Position numbers and translations under genes: made by a program. The notes under the pieces are model-generated. The model worked only from the letters and a program-made list of their open reading frames with translations, ran no database searches and was not told the origin of the DNA. From positions 1-44,135 of the forward strand of contig NZ_VCMV01000005.1 in assembly GCF_008757455.1 (NCBI RefSeq): a DNA stretch of 44,135 nucleotides, written 5' to 3'. Every line of letters starts with the position of its first letter. Within the stretch, counting starts at the first letter, position 1. The stretch comes from Microvirga brassicacearum. Its GTDB lineage: Bacteria; Pseudomonadota; Alphaproteobacteria; Rhizobiales; Beijerinckiaceae. Shown one piece after another: positions 34,715-43,267 of the stretch.

Positions 34715-34761
34715 TGCTCACGATTGCCCCGATCGATGTAGAGGCCGGCTTCATGGCGAAC

Positions 34762-35172
34762 CTAGCAACCAGCCGGCCCTTCCTCCTCGCCACGAGGAAT
34801 GTCTGAGTCCGGCAGTGCGGTCTTGAGGCTCTCAAGGAGGACGTCGTCGGTAACCGGCTTTGTGAGATATGCGTGCGCCCCGCTCTCGAGTGCCCGGCTC
34901 CGAGCCAAGGGGTCGTTCATGGAGGTCACGATGATCACCGGCAGGGTCGAGCCGGCTGCTTTAAGATGCTGGAGCAACTCCAGACCGTTCATGCCTGGCA
35001 TTCGAATATCGGTGATGAGACAGTCGAAGCGCTCAGTTCCATGGGCTGCGAGAAAGGCTTCGGCCCGGTCGAAGGCTTGGCAGGAATAACCCATAACCAG
35101 AAGGAGATCGGAGAGGGCCTCACGGATGGCCTCCTCGTCATCCACGACCGCGATGACTGGCGGATTGAACAA
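34762..35172 (-). CDS. Single-domain response regulator (receiver only)
   Basis: The product is 136 residues with only a receiver domain. Acidic pocket VVDDEE, phospho-Asp in DCLITDIRMPGMNG, Thr/Ser at VTSMND and Lys in LTKPVTDD are all present. There is no output domain, so it works through protein contact or as a phosphate sink. It lies 91 bp downstream of the FixJ-type gene and shares strand and probably transcript with the kinase. Confidence 0.92.
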   Translation of the reverse strand: MFNPPVIAVVDDEEAIREALSDLLLVMGYSCQAFDRAEAFLAAHGTERFDCLITDIRMPGMNGLELLQHLKAAGSTLPVIIVTSMNDPLARSRALESGAHAYLTKPVTDDVLLESLKTALPDSDIPRGEEEGPAGC

Positions 35173-35245
35173 GTGGGTGACCTTTGCTGCTGCGGCCTGT
35201 CAGGCCGACTTCGCAAGGCTGCGCTGAATCATTCCACTTGGAAAC

Positions 35246-35264
35246 CATACCGAGGTCTAGGATT
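35246..35264. promoter_or_regulatory. CATACCGAGGTCTAGGATT element before the receiver gene
   Basis: Near copy of the element at 34696, same orientation, with GTCTAGG at 35255-35261. It lies 74-92 bp before the receiver start, overlapping the end of the FixJ-type gene. An internal promoter of the operon controlled by its own regulator is the natural reading. Confidence 0.5.
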
Positions 35265-35908
35265 CACGCCTTATCGCGTAGGTCGCCGGGCAGCGTCTCC
35301 CAGGCGCGGATCAGCTCGCCGATGGACGCCGACTGCATCTTGCGCATGACATTGCCGCGATGAAGCTTGACCGTGATCTCCTTGATGCCGAGATCAAAAG
35401 CGATCTGTTTGTTGAGCCGGCCGCGCGTCACTTCGCGCAGGACCTGCCGCTCACGGAGGGTCAGGGTTGTAAACCGATCAAGGTGCTGCTTGGCGCGACG
35501 GGTATCCGCCATCTGTGCGATATCCCGTTCGATAGCAAGTGTTACCGCATCAAGCAGGGTCTGATCGCGGACCGGCTTTGTGAGGAAATCGATGGCGCCA
35601 GCCTTCATGGCCTTGACCGTCATCGGAATGTCGCCATGGCCGGTGAGAAAGATGATCGGCTTCAGGTTGCCCTTCGCTGCCAGTTGCTGCTGAAGATCGA
35701 GGCCGCTTGCCCCGGGCATACGGACGTCGAGCACCAGGCAGCCGGGGCGGTCGGGAAGCTCAGAGTCCAGCAATTCGCGAGGCGACGCGAAACCAACCGC
35801 ATCGAGGCCGACGGACTCCATGAGCTCCTGGAGCGCGCTCCGGACCTCCTCGTCGTCATCCACGATGAGAACCAGCGGGCGTTCAGCTTTGACGTCGGGC
35901 GTGTTCAT
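35264..35908 (-). CDS. FixJ-type response regulator (receiver plus LuxR helix-turn-helix)
   Basis: The product is 214 residues. A receiver at about 13-128 has phospho-Asp in LVLDVRMPGASG and Lys in LTKPVRDQ. A LuxR/FixJ helix-turn-helix follows at about 145-205 (LTLRERQVLREVTRGRLNKQIAFDLGIKEITVKLHRGNVM). It is a transcription activator by family. The ATG at 35908 follows GGAGG. It is encoded 101 bp after the multi-PAS kinase and should be its partner. Not FixJ itself: no fix genes are near. Confidence 0.92.
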   Translation of the reverse strand: MNTPDVKAERPLVLIVDDDEEVRSALQELMESVGLDAVGFASPRELLDSELPDRPGCLVLDVRMPGASGLDLQQQLAAKGNLKPIIFLTGHGDIPMTVKAMKAGAIDFLTKPVRDQTLLDAVTLAIERDIAQMADTRRAKQHLDRFTTLTLRERQVLREVTRGRLNKQIAFDLGIKEITVKLHRGNVMRKMQSASIGELIRAWETLPGDLRDKA

Positions 35909-36009
35909 GGGAATGCCTCCGAGTTCCACGAGGAAGGGAAGCGAGGGCCAAAGATGGTGACCGCCGTTGTCTCCATACTTCGCTCGCCGCCAGGCCACGC
36001 GCTTGCTCT

Positions 36010-39000
36010 CTATGACGGAGACAATGCGAGCGTCCGGGCGTCATGGTGACTTTTTACTTCAACTGGCAGCGTGAAGGTGAACGTCGCCCCCTGTGACTCG
36101 TTATTCTCAGCCCATAACCGCCCGCCGTGAGACTCGACAATCGATCGGCTGATTGCCAGCCCCATGCCCATGCCGTGTTCCTTCGTCGTGAAGAAGGGCT
36201 CGAACATCCTCTCCGGATCCTCGACACCAGGGCCACGATCACTGATGTCGATTTGAACCACATCGTCCGATCGGTGCACACGGATGCCGAGAACTCTGTT
36301 GCCTGTGACTGAGTCCATCGCCTCCATGCCGTTGCGGATGAGATTGACGAGGACCTGCTGAACCTGGACGCGATCGAGCGCTATAGGCGGAAGGTCGCTT
36401 TCAACCTCAACATTCATGCGAATGCCGCGCCGGGCCGCCTCTTCGGCCATGAGGTTCTGCGCCTCGGCGATGACGCTGCCGAGCGCCGCGCTCGTCCTGC
36501 TCTCCACCGAGTGGTTGAACAGGGCGCGGATGTGGCTCACGACGTCGGCGGCGGCATTTGCATTACGAATGATGCGTTCCACGGTTTTCTGAGCGCGCTC
36601 GAGGTTCGGAGGGGTCGCCGAGAGCCAGCGCTGGCAGGCATTGGAGTTGGTGACGATCGCCGCCAAGGGTTGGTTCACCTCGTGTGCGATGGATGCCGAA
36701 AGCTCAGCAAGGCTTGCGGCCTGGCTTGCCCGGGCCAGGCTCTCCCGCGCCAGGCGCAACTCTTCCTGCGCTCGAACTTCACCGTCGATGTCGTGCGAGA
36801 GGCCAAACCACTGAACGATGCCTCCGCTCTCATCCCGGAGCGGTTCGGCACGGCCCGACATCCAGCGGTAGATCCCATCGGCCCGGCGCAGGCGATAGGT
36901 CAGGGCAAAACTCTCACCGGTGACGAGGGAGTGGGTGAGCGCTTCCGCCAGCCTGGCTTGGTCGTCGGGATGGAAGAGGGTCGCGATGGCAGCCAACAGT
37001 CGGTTCTTGCCCGGTCCCTGGAAGGCCCCGACATCCAGGCCACAGAACTCGATCAGACGCCTGCTGAAGAAAGTCGGCTCGCCCTCAGGGGATAGCCGCC
37101 AGAGCAGGCTCGGGACCATATCCACGAGTTGCGAAAGCTCCTGCTCGCGGTCGCGTAGCGCTTCCTGCGCCCGCATCTCATCGTCGATGTCGATGGAAAT
37201 CACGTACCATTGCACAATCGCCCCGCTTTGATCCCGCAGCGGTTCCGCGCGGCCATCAACCCAACGGTACGCTCCGTCCACCCGACGCATGCGGTATTTC
37301 ATGGAGTAGGGTTCGCCGGTAGCCACCGAGTGGCGGACGGTCGCCAGCAGACGGTCTGAGTCATCGGGATGGACGAGGGTCTTGATGGCGGCCGCCAACC
37401 GGCTCATGCCGGGCTTGTCCAACTGGGCCGGGCTCCCCAGACCAAAGAAGTCCAGCAACCGCTTGTTGAAGAAGGTCGGCTCACCTTCGGGTGTCAGACG
37501 CCTGATGTGGACCGGGACCATGTCCACGAGCTGAGACAGTTCCCGCTCCCGGTCACGCAAGGCCTCCTGTGCGGTCACCAAGTCGTCGATGTCGACGCTC
37601 ACGCCGTACCACTGGACAATCTTGCCGGAGTCGTCACGCAACGGTTCCGCACGACTCTCGACCCAGCGATGACGGCCGTCGGATCGGCGTTGGCGATATC
37701 TCCCCACGAAGGACGTGCCCGTCTCGATCGAACGTGCGAGCGCCTGATCCACCACGTCCCGGTCCTCCGGATGAACGACCGTCAGGTAGCGCGAGCCGTC
37801 AGGCGCGATCAAATCCTTCAACGTGATGCCGATGACATCCGTCGCCCGCTTGTTGAGATAGCACGGTATCCCTTCCGGGGTCGTACACCAGATGACAGCC
37901 GGCACGGTGTCGATCATCTGCTGAAGCTGCCGCTCGCTCCGCCGCAGCGCCTCCTGCGCTCGCATCTCATCGTCGACATTGAGAGAAACTCCGTACCATT
38001 GCACAATTGCTCCGTCTTGATCACGACGAGGCGCGACCCGGCACTCCGCCCACCGGTAGAGGCGATCTTTCTCCCGCCACCGAAACCGCATCACGCACCC
38101 GCCGCCGGTTTCGAAACAGTTCCATAACGTATGCTGCACCTCGGGAGCATCTTCGGGATGAATCAGCTCTCGTAGCAATGTTTCGATGCGCGGCTCTACG
38201 GAATCGTCGAAATTCGCGATGACGGAGCGAAAGTGATCACGGTACTGCTTGTTGAAGTGGACGATCTCGCCCGTGGGCGTCGCGCTCCAGATGCGGACCG
38301 GCACGGCGTCGATCATCTGCCGAAGCTGCTGCTCGCTTTGCCGCAAGGCCTCGTCGTCACGCATCTGATCGTCGATGTCATGACAGAGCCCGTACCACTG
38401 GACGATATTGCCATCAACATCTCGCAGCGGCTCGGCGCGGCTCGACATCCAGCGGTAGATGCCATCGGCACGGCGCAGGCGATACCGCAACGCGAAACTC
38501 TCGCCCGTGGCAAGGCACCGGTGGAGGGTGTCCCGGAACGCCGCCGCGTCGTCCGGATGGACGCACTCTATGACCGCCTCCAGTCGGCTCATACCGGGCT
38601 TGTCCGTATCCGTCGCGTCCAGGCCGAGATAATCCACCATGCGCTTGTTGAAGAAGGTCGGCTCGCCTTCAGGTGTGAGACGCCAAACATGGCTCGGAAC
38701 CATGTTCACGAGCTGGGAAAGTTCCCGCTCCCTATCGCGCAACGCCGCCTCGGCCCGCTTTTGGTCCTCAATGTCTATCGTTGTGCCGTACCATTGGGTA
38801 ACGCGCCCCTGGCTATCGCGGGACGGGCGTCCTGAGATTCGGAACCAGCGATAGACTCCATCGACACACCTCAGGCGATGCTCAATGTCATAAGGATCGC
38901 CGGTTTCAAGGCAATGCCGCCACCGGGCGGCGACACGATCATAATCATCGGGATGGATGGCTCGACGCCAGCCGAACTCATCCTCATTCCCGGAAGGATT

Positions 39001-39168
39001 GAGGTCGACGGGTGCCTTGCCAAGGAACGACAGGATACTTGGACTGACGTAAGTGAACCTTCCGGCGGCGTCGGCCGACCACGCATGGCCGGGCATGCTT
39101 TCAATAATTTGCAGCGCATGCATGGCATCGGAGAAAGTTTCGGTCGGTGAGTGAGACACTCTCGTCAT
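36010..39168 (-). CDS. Six-PAS soluble sensor histidine kinase
   Basis: The product is 1052 residues. Six PAS domains in series span about 15-800, each ending with a WYG-containing strand. Two sub-types are repeated, one starting MVP...WRLTPEGEPTFFNKR and one MID.VP..IW. A HisKA domain (SIAHEVNQPLAAIV, phospho-His) lies at about 815-885, then an ATPase with NLIRNGMEAMD, DRGPGVE and GMGMGLAIS at about 925-1040. There are no membrane helices. It resembles FixL-type kinases in its catalytic part. The ATG at 39168 follows CAGGAGCAGCCG, so earlier in-frame starts are rejected. It heads the operon with two response regulators. Confidence 0.92.
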   Translation of the reverse strand: MTRVSHSPTETFSDAMHALQIIESMPGHAWSADAAGRFTYVSPSILSFLGKAPVDLNPSGNEDEFGWRRAIHPDDYDRVAARWRHCLETGDPYDIEHRLRCVDGVYRWFRISGRPSRDSQGRVTQWYGTTIDIEDQKRAEAALRDRERELSQLVNMVPSHVWRLTPEGEPTFFNKRMVDYLGLDATDTDKPGMSRLEAVIECVHPDDAAAFRDTLHRCLATGESFALRYRLRRADGIYRWMSSRAEPLRDVDGNIVQWYGLCHDIDDQMRDDEALRQSEQQLRQMIDAVPVRIWSATPTGEIVHFNKQYRDHFRSVIANFDDSVEPRIETLLRELIHPEDAPEVQHTLWNCFETGGGCVMRFRWREKDRLYRWAECRVAPRRDQDGAIVQWYGVSLNVDDEMRAQEALRRSERQLQQMIDTVPAVIWCTTPEGIPCYLNKRATDVIGITLKDLIAPDGSRYLTVVHPEDRDVVDQALARSIETGTSFVGRYRQRRSDGRHRWVESRAEPLRDDSGKIVQWYGVSVDIDDLVTAQEALRDRERELSQLVDMVPVHIRRLTPEGEPTFFNKRLLDFFGLGSPAQLDKPGMSRLAAAIKTLVHPDDSDRLLATVRHSVATGEPYSMKYRMRRVDGAYRWVDGRAEPLRDQSGAIVQWYVISIDIDDEMRAQEALRDREQELSQLVDMVPSLLWRLSPEGEPTFFSRRLIEFCGLDVGAFQGPGKNRLLAAIATLFHPDDQARLAEALTHSLVTGESFALTYRLRRADGIYRWMSGRAEPLRDESGGIVQWFGLSHDIDGEVRAQEELRLARESLARASQAASLAELSASIAHEVNQPLAAIVTNSNACQRWLSATPPNLERAQKTVERIIRNANAAADVVSHIRALFNHSVESRTSAALGSVIAEAQNLMAEEAARRGIRMNVEVESDLPPIALDRVQVQQVLVNLIRNGMEAMDSVTGNRVLGIRVHRSDDVVQIDISDRGPGVEDPERMFEPFFTTKEHGMGMGLAISRSIVESHGGRLWAENNESQGATFTFTLPVEVKSHHDARTLALSPS

Positions 39169-39312
39169 CGGCTGCTCCTGCCGAACAAAGAAAGCCTGGG
39201 GCCTGTCAGTGCTGACTATAGCATCTGTCCCGAAGTTTTGGGCCGTCGAACTCATGCTTCTACCCCAGGCTCGCAACGGAAGCGCATCTCTCTGACCTTT
39301 CAAATTGTGTTG

Positions 39313-39320
39313 CCTAGACT
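39313..39320. promoter_or_regulatory. AGTCTAGG core upstream of the kinase gene
   Basis: Seen as CCTAGACT on the plus strand, 145-152 bp before the kinase start. Only the core of the 34696 element is kept, in the opposite orientation. Weak by itself. Confidence 0.28.
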
Positions 39321-39454
39321 ACCCAAGCGTGGTCATGCCTCTTTTGCCGGATTGATAGGTTCATCTCGCTCCATCATGAGTTAGTTGCACAAGAGACAAG
39401 GAAGCATCCTCGAGCGGCAGTGCCATCAAAAAAAGGGTTGGGGCTAAGGACATG

Positions 39455-40081
39455 CTACTTGTCCGGGCCAGGTCGAACGCCGTTCAAAAAGATCTCTACG
39501 GCGGAAGCGACCGCCTCTCGCACCTCTTTATCCGACGGGGGCGGGCGAAGTCCGAGAACAACCTGCAGATGAAGGTTGTCGCGGATCATGCCGACAAAAT
39601 GCCCGGCTATGCGCGGGCAATCATCCGCCCGGATTTCCCCTCGTTCCGTGGCGCTTTCAAGCACCTCAGCGAGTTGGGACGCAGCTCGGCCCGGTCCTTG
39701 TTCATAAAACGACTTCACCAGATTAGGGAAGCGATTGGCCTCGGTGACAGCAATCCGATAAACACCAATCAAGGCGGGCGACATGTAAATGGCCATGAGA
39801 TGCTGACCGAATGCTGTCAGCGTCGCCCGCAAATCGTGTCTTTCGATCTCCTCGATCGCCAAGGTCGACAGCGCCTTGTCTGCGTTTTCGGCAACGATGG
39901 CCAAGAAGAGGCCCTCCTTATTGCCGAACTCGTTGTAGATGTTGCGCTTCGATCCGCCGGCGCGTTCGATGATCGCGTCGATGCTTGCCGCCGCGTAGCC
40001 TTGTTCGAAGAAGACCTCCGCAGCCGCTCGTAGAAGGGCTTCCCGACGACTGCTTGGCCGTCCTGACTTTGCTGCAAGCAC
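39455..40081 (-). CDS. TetR-family repressor of the adjacent efflux operon
   Basis: The product is 208 residues from a GTG start preceded by GGAAGCCT. The N-terminal helix-turn-helix reads FFEQGYAAASIDAIIERAGGSKRNIYNEFGNKEGLF, followed by an all-helical ligand domain. It is divergent from the efflux genes. A palindrome GGTAACG-TT-CGTTACC lies 39 bp before its start and two more before the efflux start, so it should repress both itself and the pump until an inducer binds. Confidence 0.92.
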   Translation of the reverse strand: MLAAKSGRPSSRREALLRAAAEVFFEQGYAAASIDAIIERAGGSKRNIYNEFGNKEGLFLAIVAENADKALSTLAIEEIERHDLRATLTAFGQHLMAIYMSPALIGVYRIAVTEANRFPNLVKSFYEQGPGRAASQLAEVLESATERGEIRADDCPRIAGHFVGMIRDNLHLQVVLGLRPPPSDKEVREAVASAVEIFLNGVRPGPDK

Positions 40082-40119
40082 AGGCTTCCAACCTCTTATT
40101 CCGATGTATCCACTGGAGT

Positions 40120-40135
40120 GGTAACGTTCGTTACC
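40120..40135. promoter_or_regulatory. TetR operator candidate 1
   Basis: GGTAACG-TT-CGTTACC is a perfect inverted repeat in the tetR promoter, 39-54 bp before its start codon. It shares GGTAA-N6-TTACC with the other two. Confidence 0.72.
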
Positions 40136-40286
40136 GCATCTGTCAACGGGGCACCCTACCTAACCTTCGGTTTAGTCATTGTAGACTTATCGAGTGTGCG
40201 CCTAAGCCACCGGCTCAATAGCGCGATCTCCGTTGGACGGGCATGCTTGTGATGCGGCTGCACTAGGTCACGACCTCCTCTTGACT

Positions 40287-40302
40287 GGTAACAGTCATTA
40301 CC
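40287..40302. promoter_or_regulatory. TetR operator candidate 2
   Basis: GGTAACAGTCATTACC keeps GGTAA-N6-TTACC, 39-54 bp before the efflux operon start. It is 28 bp from the third copy, centre to centre. Confidence 0.72.
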
Positions 40303-40314
40303 GTACCTGTGAAT

Positions 40315-40330
40315 GGTAACACCCATTACC
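40315..40330. promoter_or_regulatory. TetR operator candidate 3
   Basis: GGTAACACCCATTACC keeps GGTAA-N6-TTACC and ends 10 bp before the GTG start of the efflux operon, just ahead of its ribosome site. A repressor here would also block transcription. Confidence 0.72.
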
Positions 40331-40340
40331 GGAGGGCGCC

Positions 40341-41375
40341 GTGGCGCAGCTCAACAAGACAAAGAGGATCGGTCTGCTGCTGTGCCTCGGCGCCGTGGTG
40401 GTGCCAGCTGCGGGATGGGCTTGGGCTCGTTCAAGCGGCGAGACATCGACCGACAACGCGTACATCCGCGGCGACGTGACCTCCCTCGCCCCAAAGGTTC
40501 CGGGCTACGTCACGGCGGTAGAAATTGAGGACAACCAAGCCGTCCGTGCGGGTGACGTTTTGTTCCGGATCGACGATCGGGACTACCGCGCACGGCTTGC
40601 GCAAGCCGTGGCCAATATCGAAGCTGCCCAAGCTCGCCTAGCCAATGTCGATGCGGAGACCGAACTTCAGCATGCGCTCATCCGGCAGGCCGAAGCCCAG
40701 AGGCATTCGGCTGTGGCCGATTTGAACCGCGCGACCAAGGCCTCCGACCGTCACCGCCAGCTGATCCGCAGCAACGCCATCAGCCAGGCCCAGATCGATG
40801 AAAGCGACGCGGCGCGATTGCGAGCCGAGGCGGGCGTGTCGGCGGCGGCGGCAACGGTAGAGGCCCAGCAGCGCCGCATCGCCGTCCTTGCGACCCAGCG
40901 CGAAGCGGCCGTGGCCGCGGTGGCACAGGCACAGGCCGCCCGCGATCTCGCCCAGATCGATCTCGACAACACCGTGGTCCGTGCGCCAGTCGGCGGCGTT
41001 ATCGGCAACCGCCAGGTCCGAGTCGGCCGGCTTGTTGCGCCGGGCGCCTCCCTGCTCGATGTCGTTCCGGTCGCCGATGTGTGGATCGTGGCGAACTTCA
41101 AGGAAACTCAGCTCGAACGTATCAGGCCCGGTCAGCGCGCCCGGATCACCGTCGATGGCTATCCGAATGAGGCGCTTGAAGGTGTCGTGGACAGCTTTGC
41201 ACCCGGGAGTGGATCTGCCTTCAGCCTGCTCCCCACGGACAATGCGACTGGGAACTTCGTTCGCGTCGTCCAGCGGGTTCCGGTCAAGATCCGGTTTGCC
41301 AACAATCCGTTGCCCGGTCGCCTCGTGCCCGGCCTGTCTGCGCGGGTCGAGATCACCCAAGGAAGCGGCTCATGA
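40341..41375 (+). CDS. HlyD/EmrA-type membrane fusion protein
   Basis: The product is 344 residues from a GTG start with GGAGGGCGCC before it. One N-terminal membrane anchor (LLLCLGAVVVPAAGWAWA) is followed by TDNAYIRGDVTSLAPKVPGYV, the standard lipoyl-like opening. A coiled-coil hairpin of about 100 residues rich in Ala, Gln and Arg comes next, then VVRAPVGGVIGNRQVRVG and a beta-barrel. It links the MFS pump to an outer-membrane channel not encoded here. It overlaps the pump gene by 4 bp (ATGA). Confidence 0.93.
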   Translation: MAQLNKTKRIGLLLCLGAVVVPAAGWAWARSSGETSTDNAYIRGDVTSLAPKVPGYVTAVEIEDNQAVRAGDVLFRIDDRDYRARLAQAVANIEAAQARLANVDAETELQHALIRQAEAQRHSAVADLNRATKASDRHRQLIRSNAISQAQIDESDAARLRAEAGVSAAAATVEAQQRRIAVLATQREAAVAAVAQAQAARDLAQIDLDNTVVRAPVGGVIGNRQVRVGRLVAPGASLLDVVPVADVWIVANFKETQLERIRPGQRARITVDGYPNEALEGVVDSFAPGSGSAFSLLPTDNATGNFVRVVQRVPVKIRFANNPLPGRLVPGLSARVEITQGSGS

Positions 41376-43141
41376 CCACGGCCGTCGTCGCCCTGCCGAG
41401 CCGCGACAAGCCTGCGACAGGAGCCCTTCTTGTTGCGGGCATCGTGCTTGCCACACTGACGGAGGCGATAGCCAGTACCGTCCTGTCGCTCGGACGCGGC
41501 GACATCATGGGCGATATTTATGCCACGCCGGATGAGTTCGCCTGGCTCGATGTCGGATACACCGCTTGTAAGCTCATTGGCTTCATGGCCGCCCCTTGGC
41601 TCATGACCCGGATCAACCCGCGCAGTCTGATCATCGGTTCAACCCTGTTCATGGGCACAGCCTGCGGTATTGCCGCCATCACAGCGCAATTAGATCTGCT
41701 GGTCACGCTCCGCATCATACAAGGCCTTTCCGGCGGCACCCTGCTTGTCGGAGGGCAGGCGATCATCTTTCTCGCCTATCCAAAACCTCAGCCGATCCTT
41801 CAGGCCCTGTTTGCGATGGGGTCGGTCGTTGCGCCCGCGACGATCGCCCCTCCCCTGCAAGGCTGGCTGCTCGATACCCACTCCTGGACATGGATCTTCT
41901 TCAGCGTTGTTCCGGTAGCGCTGGCAGCCGCTGGCCTGCTCCTGATTGCGGACGGCCCAACGCCCGCGACGACCCCGCGTCGTCCGTTTGACTGGATCGG
42001 CTTTGTCCTGATTTCGGTCACGCTTTTCTGCTTCACCTATGTCTTCAGTCAGGGCAGCCGATGGGACTGGTTCGAGGAGCCACGAATTCTGTGGCTGACG
42101 GTGATCGGCACAGCCACCCTGCTGGCCTTTCTTGGCCAACAAGTCATGGCAAAGGATCAGGGCCTGCTTGATTTTACCTCGTTCCGGTCTGACGATTTCA
42201 CCTTTGCCTTTGTCGTCAGCTTTGTTGCTGGCGCCGCTTTGTTCGGGAGCGCGTTCCTGATCCCTTCATTCGCCGTCTCCGTCCTCGCGTTCACGCCGAC
42301 CGATGCCGGCCTGCTCCTTTTGCCAAGTGGCGCCCTTTTTGTCGGAGCGCTCCTTATCGCCGCCTTCCTCATACAGGCCCGCCGCGTTCCTCCGTTCGCC
42401 ACGGTGCCCTTTGGAATCGTGCTGATCATGGTTGCGATGTGGATGCTGTCGGGCTCGACCAGCGAAAGCGGCACGGACGACATGATGCCAGCCATCCTGT
42501 TGCGTGGCCTGGGTCTCGGCTTTCTGTTTCTGTCAATCACCCTGATCGCTTTCACCAATCTCAGCAGCCGCAATCTTGCGTCCGGGATTGGTCTCTTCAA
42601 CTCGGGGCGTCAGCTTGGTGGCCTCATGGGAGTCGCCTGGCTCCAGACCCTGATCGACCATAACGTCGGTGGCAACGTCGCGGTGCTGGGCTCTCACGTC
42701 ACCGCAGGCGTTCCTGCGGTCAGTGAGCGGCTGACGACGACAACAGCCATGCTGGCAGCAAAAGGAATGGACGCCGTGGCCGCCAGCCGCGCCGCCATGA
42801 GCCTGCTGGGCAGGGTCGTTACAGGTCAGTCCACCGTGATCGCCTTCGATACGGCGTTCAATGCAGTGGCCCTGCTTTTTGTCGTCGCCGCGCCCGCGCT
42901 GATCGCCATCAAGGTCGGCCTCTCCCGATACGTAAAATCGCAGGCTGAACAGTCGTCCGAGCCGGTTGTGTTGCAACCCCGGCCTCAGGTGAATCGAGAG
43001 CTGGACGAGATTCCGCTTCAGGCGGTTCCGCCAAACAGTGGAGCGCGACCAAGCCGCACTGAGCGTCCACGTCGACAACGATCTACCCACCGCGGGAAGC
43101 TCAGTTTGCAGGCCTGTGCCCCCTCCACGCAGGCCCCATGA
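41372..43141 (+). CDS. DHA2-family (EmrB/QacA) drug efflux transporter
   Basis: The product is 589 residues with about 14 membrane helices. MFS signals include the segment WLDVGYTACKLIGFMAAPWLMTRI and QGLSGGTLLVGGQAIIF. It uses the proton gradient to expel small compounds, with the fusion protein encoded just upstream. After the last helix there is a soluble Arg/Pro-rich tail of about 70 residues (QPRPQVNRELDE, then RTERPRRQRSTHRG), longer than usual and perhaps due to loss of an earlier stop. Drug or solvent class cannot be told. Confidence 0.93.
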   Translation: MTTAVVALPSRDKPATGALLVAGIVLATLTEAIASTVLSLGRGDIMGDIYATPDEFAWLDVGYTACKLIGFMAAPWLMTRINPRSLIIGSTLFMGTACGIAAITAQLDLLVTLRIIQGLSGGTLLVGGQAIIFLAYPKPQPILQALFAMGSVVAPATIAPPLQGWLLDTHSWTWIFFSVVPVALAAAGLLLIADGPTPATTPRRPFDWIGFVLISVTLFCFTYVFSQGSRWDWFEEPRILWLTVIGTATLLAFLGQQVMAKDQGLLDFTSFRSDDFTFAFVVSFVAGAALFGSAFLIPSFAVSVLAFTPTDAGLLLLPSGALFVGALLIAAFLIQARRVPPFATVPFGIVLIMVAMWMLSGSTSESGTDDMMPAILLRGLGLGFLFLSITLIAFTNLSSRNLASGIGLFNSGRQLGGLMGVAWLQTLIDHNVGGNVAVLGSHVTAGVPAVSERLTTTTAMLAAKGMDAVAASRAAMSLLGRVVTGQSTVIAFDTAFNAVALLFVVAAPALIAIKVGLSRYVKSQAEQSSEPVVLQPRPQVNRELDEIPLQAVPPNSGARPSRTERPRRQRSTHRGKLSLQACAPSTQAP

Positions 43142-43267
43142 GCATCCCGCCGGGCCCTGGCACCGCTGCCGGGGCACACCATCAACCACGTTACAGGTTT
43201 CAAGGATGTATCATGCACGGTAACATACCTCCCGCTGCGCCCGCTTGAAATTGCTGACGCAGAGGCT

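Noticed and set aside
36010..39168. Repeated DNA segments that might suggest a repeat array or CRISPR
   Set aside because: The repeats are about 370 bp long, imperfect and in frame, and are explained by tandem PAS domains.
39455..43141. The TetR-efflux operon as a new resistance system
   Set aside because: The gene order, 4-bp overlap and domains are those of ordinary EmrAB/QacA pumps; only the operator set is worth noting.
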